Position numbers and translations under genes: made by a program. A stretch of DNA of 12,549 nt. Origin: Chloroflexia bacterium (GTDB lineage: Bacteria; Chloroflexota; Chloroflexia; QHBQ01; JADMIH01). The notes below the pieces were generated by a model, which had not been told where the DNA came from, searched no databases, and worked only from the letters and a program-made list of their open reading frames with translations. This document shows positions 6,229 through 10,899 of this stretch, piece by piece. How positions within the stretch are numbered: position 1 is the stretch's first letter; every line of letters begins with the position of its first letter. The stretch covers positions 1-12,549 of the forward strand of contig JAICKM010000116.1 of the NCBI GenBank assembly GCA_025927935.1, read 5' to 3'.

Positions 6229-7848
6229 GTGAACTTTGCATCTCGCGGCCTGCGCGCGCTGGCCGGGCTGGGCCTGCTGCTGGGCTTTGTGGTCCAGGCC
6301 GCCCCGGCAGGCGCGCAAGCTAGTTTTACTGACCCGGCCTTCCAGCGCACCTGGGAGCGCACCGATAAGCCCGTGGCCGCCGGCACGGCCAATCGCTCCT
6401 GGTACTGGGGGCCAAGCCCCGGCTTCTCGACCATGGAACCCAATAAGTCCTCGCCGGGCGGTATGCGCCTGGTGCAGTACTTCGACAAGAGCCGCATGGA
6501 GATCAACAATCCCGGCGGCAACAAGAACGACGCCTTCTATGTGACCAACGGCCTGCTGGCGACCGAACTGATGACCGGCCGCATGCAGGTGGGCGACACC
6601 GACTTCGAGCAGCGCTGCGCCGCCGATATTCCGCTGGCCTCGGACACCGACGACGCCAACGCGCCCACGTATGCCACCTTCGGCAAGCTGATGGCCCAAC
6701 CCAAGAGCAACCAGGTGGGCCAGAAGGCGACCGCCGTAGTCGATAAGGCGGGCAACCTGACCGCCGACGCGAGCAAGGTTGCCGTGCCCAATACCGATCT
6801 GGTCTATTTCGAGCCGATCACCGGGCGCAACATCCCCAAGGTCTTCTGGGACTTCCTGAACGCCAGCGGCCCGATCTACGTCAACGGCCAGATGACCACC
6901 GGCCCGCTCAACCAGCCCTGGTTCTTCGCCAGCGGCCTGCCCGTGACCGAGGCGTATTGGGCCAAGGTCAAGATCGCCGGGCAGCCCGCCGACGTGCTGA
7001 TCCAGGCGTTCGAGCGCCGCGTGCTGACCTACATCCCGGCCTACAAAGCCCCGTTTGATGTGCAGATGGGCAACGTGGGCCAGCACTACTATGATTGGCG
7101 CTATAAAGGCGTGGGCTGCGCGCCCGCCCAGCCTACCCCGCCCGCGGGCACAACGCCGACCCCGGCGCCCGCCGCGTCCTGCGCCCAGGGGATGCCCGCC
7201 AACAGCGCCGGGACGATCACGCCCGCCTGCGGGCCGGTCGGCACCCTCTTCCAGATCCACATCACCGGCTTCACGCCCGGCGAGAAGATCAGCTTCTGGC
7301 TGACGGCGCCGACCGGCCAGGTGCTGGGCACGCCCAGCCCGCTCGACGCGGGGCATCACCCCGGCGCGCTCGACGATGTGTTCGATAGCTCGGTGCTGCC
7401 GCTGCTGCTGCCCAAACCGGACGGCCTATGGGCGATCACCTACCAGGGCGAGCAATCGGCCCACCAGTCGGTCGTCTGGTTCAAGATCGTGCCGGCCTCC
7501 GCAGTGCCGCCGACCGCCACGCCGGTGCCGGGCACCACGCCCGCGCCCCGGGCGGACTGCGACCGTAGCGCCAACAAGGACGCGACCGTGTCGCCCACGA
7601 GCGGCCCCAAGGGCACCGTCTTCAGCATCACCATCACCGGCTTCCAGCCGAATGAGGATGCCAGCTACTGGCTGACCGACCCGGACGGCGCCGTCTTCGG
7701 CACGGAGCAGACGCTGCACCTGCCGTCCAGCGGGAGCGGCACCCTGCAATTCAACAGCGGCGTGCTCTACCCCGGCACCTGGTCGCTGACCGTGCACGGC
7801 CTCAAGAGCAACCACGAGTCCATCGCCGTCTTCTGCGTGGGCCAGTAA
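6229..7848 (+). CDS. Secreted multidomain protein with LGFP-related segments and two Ig-like domains
   Basis: Extracellular protein of 539 residues without recognisable catalytic motifs. It has a signal peptide (cleavage near AGAQ-AS, residue 30) and an N-terminal region (35-125) with WYWGP, VQYFDKSRMEI and FYVTNGLLATEL. A second region (190-292) has GLPVTEAYW, LIQAFERRVLTYIP and GNVGQHYYDW. Both look like diverged versions of the protease's C-terminal modules. A Pro/Thr linker (298-316) leads to two related Ig-like domains (about 318-422 and 444-538), each with a 'GPxGTxFxIxITGFxPxExxSxWLT' pattern. Cys444 and Cys536 bracket the second domain and may form a disulfide. Start is GTG with AAAGGA 6 bases upstream. 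It follows the protease by 129 bases. The architecture is familiar from Chloroflexota; the function is unknown, with surface attachment or adhesion possible. Confidence 0.88.
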   Translation: MNFASRGLRALAGLGLLLGFVVQAAPAGAQASFTDPAFQRTWERTDKPVAAGTANRSWYWGPSPGFSTMEPNKSSPGGMRLVQYFDKSRMEINNPGGNKNDAFYVTNGLLATELMTGRMQVGDTDFEQRCAADIPLASDTDDANAPTYATFGKLMAQPKSNQVGQKATAVVDKAGNLTADASKVAVPNTDLVYFEPITGRNIPKVFWDFLNASGPIYVNGQMTTGPLNQPWFFASGLPVTEAYWAKVKIAGQPADVLIQAFERRVLTYIPAYKAPFDVQMGNVGQHYYDWRYKGVGCAPAQPTPPAGTTPTPAPAASCAQGMPANSAGTITPACGPVGTLFQIHITGFTPGEKISFWLTAPTGQVLGTPSPLDAGHHPGALDDVFDSSVLPLLLPKPDGLWAITYQGEQSAHQSVVWFKIVPASAVPPTATPVPGTTPAPRADCDRSANKDATVSPTSGPKGTVFSITITGFQPNEDASYWLTDPDGAVFGTEQTLHLPSSGSGTLQFNSGVLYPGTWSLTVHGLKSNHESIAVFCVGQ

Positions 7849-7874
7849 CCCGTTCGCGCGGAGCAGCCCAAGGC

Positions 7875-7972
7875 CGGACCAACCTCTCCCCCCGCCCCTC
7901 CCCGCCGCGGGGAAGGGAGCCGGCGTTCCCCCTTCCCGTGGCGGGAAGGGGGCAGGGGGTTAGGTTGGTCCG
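7875..7972. repeat. Large palindromic intergenic repeat between convergent genes
   Basis: Outer 11-base arms CGGACCAACCT (7875-7885) and AGGTTGGTCCG (7962-7972) are perfect inverted repeats. Inside are two opposed copies of a C-rich then G-rich unit (CCCGCCCCTCCCCGCCGCGG at 7891-7910 and its imperfect inverse), each able to fold on itself. It resembles the 'PLPLPRRGKG' type dispersed repeats common in GC-rich environmental genomes. It lies between the stops of the genes ending at 7848 and 8033 and could act as a bidirectional terminator, though it has no U-run. Confidence 0.75.
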
Positions 7973-7989
7973 CAATGCCTTTGTAGGGA

Positions 7990-8004
7990 CCGGTTTCAAA
8001 CCGG
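7990..8004. repeat. Short palindromic dispersed-repeat fragment
   Basis: CCGGTTT-C-AAACCGG is a 15-base palindrome within GTAGGGACCGGTTTCAAACC, resembling the 'GTAGGGgcgGGTTT.AAACCcgCCCC' repeat I recall from Chloroflexota intergenic DNA. It lies 29 bases from the stop of the MFS gene. The related fragment GTAGGGGCGCGAATCGCC occurs at 9434-9451. Confidence 0.5.
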
Positions 8005-8032
8005 CCCGGTCGCTGCAACCCTTGCAGGATTG

Positions 8033-9307
8033 CTACTCCACCTCCACCAGCGGCCCGGCCACCGGCGCGGGCGAGCGGTCAAGCTGCCGGATGGGCGAGC
8101 GGATGATCCACGCGGCGGCCAGCACGCCGCCGGCCCCGGCGAGCCAGAACGCGTTTTGCATGCCGATGAGGCCGCCCAGCGCCCCGCCGAGCAGGATGCC
8201 GAACGGATGCACCCCGCCCGTGAGGAAGTGCATCCCGGCGTTCATGCGGCCCAGCAGATGATCCGGCGTGATCTGCTGGCGCAGGCTCACGGCGTTGATG
8301 AAAAAGACCGTGTCGATACAGTCGCCGATGACCTGCGCGCTCAGCAGCAGTGCCACACCCACGATCAGCGGCGGCCCGGCGGCCAGTGCGGTATTGAAGC
8401 TCAGGCCCACTCCCAGCACGACGGTCGCTACCATGGTCGTGCCCCGGCCCAGGCGGCGGGTGATCGGCCCGGTGATCAGCGTGCCCAGCAGCCCGCCGAT
8501 GCCGCCCCCGGCGATGAGCACGCCCAGCAGCGCCGGGCTAACATGGACCACATTCACAGCGTACAGCGTGTACAGCGCCGCATAGAACCCGCCGAAGAAA
8601 CTGCCGATGCTCTCGAACCCGGCGATGGCCCGCAAGATCGGCTGCCGGAAGATAAACCGCAGCCCCCCGCCGGCTTCGTGCAGGAAGTTCGCCTGTGGCT
8701 GCGGGGGCGCGGGCGGCGGCTCCGGCTTGCGGATGGCGAACACCGTGGCGGCGGAGACCAGGAAGGAGAGGGCGTCGAGGAGGATCGCCATCGGCCCGGT
8801 GATGGTTTGCACCAGCACACCCGCCAGGGCCGGGCCGCTGATCTCGGCCAGCGCGCCGCTGGCTTCGAGCTTGCTGTTGCCTTCGACCAGGTGTTCGCGC
8901 GACACCAGCCCCGGCAGGAACGACTGGTCGGCCACGTCGAAGAACACGGTCAGCACGCCGGTCAGCGCCGCGACGACGTACAACTGCTCGATGGTCAGCC
9001 GGCCCAACACAAACGCCAGCGGGATCGACAGCAACAGGGCGGCGCGGCCCAGGTCGGCGGCGATGAGGATGGGGCGACGGCGGCGGCGGTCCACCCACAC
9101 CCCCGCCAGCAACCCGACGAGCAGCACCGGGGCGGCGCCCATGGCGGCCAGGATACCCATCTGCGCGGGGGTCGCCCCCAGCATGAGCGCGGCGATCAGC
9201 GGCAGCCCCGTGCGCGTGATCCGCGAGCCGACCTCGGAAATGGTGCGGCCCAGCCACAGGTTCACAAAGTCCCGCTGCTGCCACAGCCCCTGCGGGCGCC
9301 ATCGCAT
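8033..9307 (-). CDS. MFS exporter (EntS/macrolide-efflux type), complete
   Basis: Integral membrane exporter of 424 residues, full length for this MFS group. The start reads MRWRPQGLWQQRDFVNLWLG, the loop between helices 2 and 3 has motif A as GVWVDRRRRRPIL, and two six-helix halves are separated by a Pro-rich loop (KPEPPPAPPQPQ). The second half contains FESIGSFFGGFYAALYTLYA and GLLGTLITGPITRRLGRG. The ATG at 9307 is preceded by AGGAGG with 8-base spacing; a longer frame back to 9379 would begin upstream of the predicted transcription start and is rejected. It is a distant homologue of the exporter at 1-1041 and has the same AGGAGGACC ribosome-binding sequence. No regulator is adjacent. The substrate cannot be read from the sequence. 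Confidence 0.93.
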   Translation of the reverse strand: MRWRPQGLWQQRDFVNLWLGRTISEVGSRITRTGLPLIAALMLGATPAQMGILAAMGAAPVLLVGLLAGVWVDRRRRRPILIAADLGRAALLLSIPLAFVLGRLTIEQLYVVAALTGVLTVFFDVADQSFLPGLVSREHLVEGNSKLEASGALAEISGPALAGVLVQTITGPMAILLDALSFLVSAATVFAIRKPEPPPAPPQPQANFLHEAGGGLRFIFRQPILRAIAGFESIGSFFGGFYAALYTLYAVNVVHVSPALLGVLIAGGGIGGLLGTLITGPITRRLGRGTTMVATVVLGVGLSFNTALAAGPPLIVGVALLLSAQVIGDCIDTVFFINAVSLRQQITPDHLLGRMNAGMHFLTGGVHPFGILLGGALGGLIGMQNAFWLAGAGGVLAAAWIIRSPIRQLDRSPAPVAGPLVEVE

Positions 9308-9369
9308 GGTTAGGTCCTCCTCAGCCTCAGTCGCCCCGCCGCCGGCCCCACCGGGCGCGTATCGGGCCA

Positions 9370-9398
9370 ATCGTAGCACGGCCCCCGGCGCCTGTCGT
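9370..9398 (-). promoter_or_regulatory. Candidate sigma-70 promoter for the MFS gene
   Basis: On the minus strand the -35 ACGACA (9393-9398, four of six) and -10 TACGAT (9370-9375, four of six) are 17 bases apart. Transcription would begin about 9363, leaving a leader of about 56 bases before ATG 9307. Confidence 0.5.
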
Positions 9399-9403
9399 CC
9401 TGC

Positions 9404-9424
9404 CGCGGGCGTATCTTGCCCGCG
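9404..9424. other. Perfect intergenic hairpin
   Basis: CGCGGGC (9404-9410) pairs with GCCCGCG (9418-9424) around GTATCTT. It lies just upstream of the MFS promoter, in a 413-base gene-free stretch (9308-9720) that also holds the MITE-like element and two promoters. No U-run; the role is unknown. Confidence 0.35.
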
Positions 9425-9463
9425 CCATCCGATGTAGGGGCGCGAATCGCCGGGAGACCGGAT

Positions 9464-9627
9464 TGCACCGCAGAGGCGCCGAGGACGCAGAGATTATGAG
9501 TGCGATTGCGAGATGGGTTTATGTGCCCGCGGGTAAAGCGCGATCTGACCGAGGACGCCGGTATAGAGGACCTCAAAAATAACACTAATTCTAACAATCT
9601 CTGCGTCCTCGGCGCCTCTGCGGTGCA
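9464..9627. repeat. MITE-like element with 32-bp perfect inverted ends
   Basis: Left arm 9464-9495 and right arm 9596-9627 are exact reverse complements over 32 bases; each begins or ends with TGCACCGCAGAGG or its complement. The interior of 100 bases (9496-9595) has no coding potential and is more AT-rich at its right end. The arms resemble the very common 'CCGCAGAGGCGC...GGACGCAGAG' dispersed repeat (mistranslated as LCVLCASAV in databases). TGCA is itself palindromic, so a target duplication cannot be resolved. Confidence 0.85.
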
Positions 9628-9648
9628 TATGAACGACGCTCGTGCCCC

Positions 9649-9677
9649 TTGACGGGGCGGGTAATCGGTGCTACTGT
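9649..9677 (+). promoter_or_regulatory. Sigma-70 promoter for the small membrane protein
   Basis: TTGACG (9649-9654, five of six) and TACTGT (9672-9677) are separated by exactly 17 bases. The start site would be near 9684, 37 bases before the ATG at 9721. Confidence 0.6.
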
Positions 9678-9687
9678 CTGTTCCATA

Positions 9688-9705
9688 GGGCGGATCGCGC
9701 CGCCC
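9688..9705 (+). other. Leader hairpin abutting a ribosome-binding site
   Basis: GGGCGG (9688-9693) pairs with CCGCCC (9700-9705) around ATCGCG. It ends one base before AAAGGAG (9707-9713) and starts right after the predicted transcription start, so it may protect the mRNA 5' end or affect initiation. Confidence 0.4.
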
Positions 9706-9720
9706 GAAAGGAGCAACCCG

Positions 9721-10092
9721 ATGGACCGGCACGCGCTTTGGCTGCGGCTGTTACCGTACCTTCTCACGGTGTTGTTCGGCGTCCCCCTGGGCTATGTGAA
9801 CCTGCACACCGACGACACCCAGTTTGTGGCCCTGCCGCTGCTGGCCGCCTGCTGCCTGCTCGGCTTCCTCAGCCCGCGCCACGCCTGGCGCTGGGCGCTG
9901 CTGACCGGGGCCTGGGTGCCGCTGTCGCAAGTGTGGCTGTGGGTTGCGCCCATGCGGGTGCCCTACACCGACAACAACATCGCCGGGGCGATCATCGGCG
10001 CGCTGGTGTTCAGCCTGGCCGGGGCCTACCTGGGCGTGCTCGGTCGCTGGATGGTCCGCCAGATCACCGAGGCGTCGGATACGGGACGGTAG
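9721..10092 (+). CDS. Small four-helix integral membrane protein, unknown function
   Basis: A 123-residue protein that I do not recognise by name. Four hydrophobic segments are visible: about 8-25 (LRLLPYLLTVLFGVPLGY), 36-51 (FVALPLLAACCLLGFL), 57-77 (WRWALLTGAWVPLSQVWLWV) and 86-108 (NIAGAIIGALVFSLAGAYLG). The short polar links include LHTDDTQ, SPRHAWR and PYTDNN. There is no signal peptide cleavage site. Start ATG 9721 is fixed by AAAGGAG 7 bases upstream and by the promoter at 9649; the longer frame from 9649 would overlap that promoter. It stands alone and converges with the gene at 10130. The reading frame is convincing; the function is unknown. Confidence 0.8.
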   Translation: MDRHALWLRLLPYLLTVLFGVPLGYVNLHTDDTQFVALPLLAACCLLGFLSPRHAWRWALLTGAWVPLSQVWLWVAPMRVPYTDNNIAGAIIGALVFSLAGAYLGVLGRWMVRQITEASDTGR

Positions 10093-10129
10093 CGCGATCG
10101 CGTTTGCGTTACGGCTGGATCTTTCCTAC

Positions 10130-10687
10130 TTACAGCACCCGGTAGAGGATCTGCGTCGTCGCGGCGGCAGCGGTGCCGTAGACGAAGTGGGCGCCGAGGG
10201 CGTAGGCGTGGCTTTCGAGCGGCTGCGTCGTCGGGCCGGCGGCCAGGCCGAGCAGGGGCACGGCCAGCTCGCTGCCGAAGAGCCAGAGGCCCGTGCCGTA
10301 GCCCAGGCCGCCCGGCACGTCGGGCACGTCCGCCGCGCCGCCGCGCATGGCCCCGTAGAGGCCGCCGACCAGCAAGCCATAGCCCCAGTGGACCAGCGTG
10401 CTGAGCGTCATCTTGGTCTCTTTCTTTGGCTCCTTGCCGGTGGCGGCTTCGTCCACGATGCGCGCTACCGCCGCCGTCGAGGACTCGCCCTCTTTATGAT
10501 GCGGCCCGGCCACGGCGATGTCGTCGAGGGCGTGCGGGCCCGACTCGTTCTTCTCCTTACGCGGGTCCTGGCCGGTCAGCGCCGTGACGGCCTGCCAGTA
10601 GTAGCCCATGGCGAGCACGCCCACGGCGCCGCCCGCGACGCCCAGCACAAAGCCCTTCCACCGGTTGGGATCATCGGTTTTGCCCAT
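10130..10687 (-). CDS. Membrane protein resembling the YagU/DUF1440 type
   Basis: A 185-residue inner-membrane protein. One hydrophobic helix lies near the N-terminus (about 11-29, GFVLGVAGGAVGVLAMGYYW), followed by a charged loop rich in Lys, Glu and His (40-95), then three hydrophobic segments (about 96-114 VHWGYGLLVGGLYGAM, 125-148 GGLGYGTGLWLFGSELAVPL, 162-182). The WGYGLLVGGLYG and GTGLWLFGSELAVPLLGLA segments recall DUF1440/YagU proteins, whose role is poorly defined (acid tolerance has been suggested for YagU). ATG 10687 is chosen for AAAGGAG 9 bases upstream; a longer frame would run into the dispersed repeats. The stop is 37 bases from that of the convergent gene. The family call is tentative. 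Confidence 0.75.
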   Translation of the reverse strand: MGKTDDPNRWKGFVLGVAGGAVGVLAMGYYWQAVTALTGQDPRKEKNESGPHALDDIAVAGPHHKEGESSTAAVARIVDEAATGKEPKKETKMTLSTLVHWGYGLLVGGLYGAMRGGAADVPDVPGGLGYGTGLWLFGSELAVPLLGLAAGPTTQPLESHAYALGAHFVYGTAAAATTQILYRVL

Positions 10688-10717
10688 TGTGTTCGGCTCC
10701 TTTTGTTCGCACGAGAC

Positions 10718-10747
10718 GAGACTCTTCGCTGTGCTCAGCATGACAAG
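10718..10747 (+). repeat. Dispersed stem-loop repeat, copy 1 of cluster
   Basis: GAG, arm ACTCT, core TCGCTGTGCTC (10726-10736), arm AGCAT, GACAAG. The arms do not pair fully (ACTCT against AGCAT), as if a hybrid of two arm types. Confidence 0.75.
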
Positions 10748-10769
10748 CCCAGCCATGTGCCGGCGCGCT

Positions 10770-10799
10770 GAGACTCTTCGCTGTGCTCAGAGTGACAAG
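10770..10799 (+). repeat. Dispersed stem-loop repeat, copy 2 of cluster
   Basis: GAG, arm ACTCT (10773-10777), core TCGCTGTGCTC (10778-10788), arm AGAGT (10789-10793), GACAAG. The arms are perfectly complementary. Confidence 0.8.
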
Positions 10800-10805
10800 T
10801 TCGCA

Positions 10806-10834
10806 TTGTCATGCTGAACGCAGTGAAGCATCTC
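10806..10834 (-). repeat. Dispersed stem-loop repeat, copy 3 of cluster
   Basis: On the minus strand: GAG, arm ATGCT, core TCACTGCGTTC, arm AGCAT, GACAA. The arms are perfectly complementary but differ from those of copy 2 at paired positions. On the plus strand this is the sequence often mistranslated as CHAERSEASR. Confidence 0.8.
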
Positions 10835-10853
10835 GTCTCCTTGGGTCCGCGCC

Positions 10854-10883
10854 GAGACTCTGGGCGCAGCGAAGAGTGACAAG
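10854..10883 (+). repeat. Dispersed stem-loop repeat, copy 4 (inverted core)
   Basis: GAG, arm ACTCT (10857-10861), core GGGCGCAGCGA (10862-10872), arm AGAGT (10873-10877), GACAAG. Flanks and arms match copy 2 exactly, while the core is close to its reverse complement (9 of 11). The stop of the dehydrogenase gene is 17 bases away. Confidence 0.8.
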
Positions 10884-10899
10884 GCCCGCGCGGCGCGGC

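Noticed and set aside
6136..6232. Minus-strand reading with a protein-like stretch (FCYDGVRIDASVFIYNVVKQ)
   Set aside because: It lies in the leader of a well-supported plus-strand gene, has no start or ribosome-binding site of its own, and continues into antisense of the genes on both sides.
9310..9732. 140-codon minus-strand frame across the MITE-like element
   Set aside because: Its only familiar part (LCVLGASAV) is the known spurious translation of a dispersed repeat; no ribosome-binding site.
10093..10102. CGCGATCGCG palindrome resembling the cyanobacterial HIP1 octamer
   Set aside because: A single copy in GC-rich DNA between convergent genes; no abundance in the window to suggest HIP1.
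10718..10883. CRISPR array suggested by spaced similar repeats
   Set aside because: The copies occur in mixed orientation with unequal spacers and variable sequence, unlike a CRISPR array.
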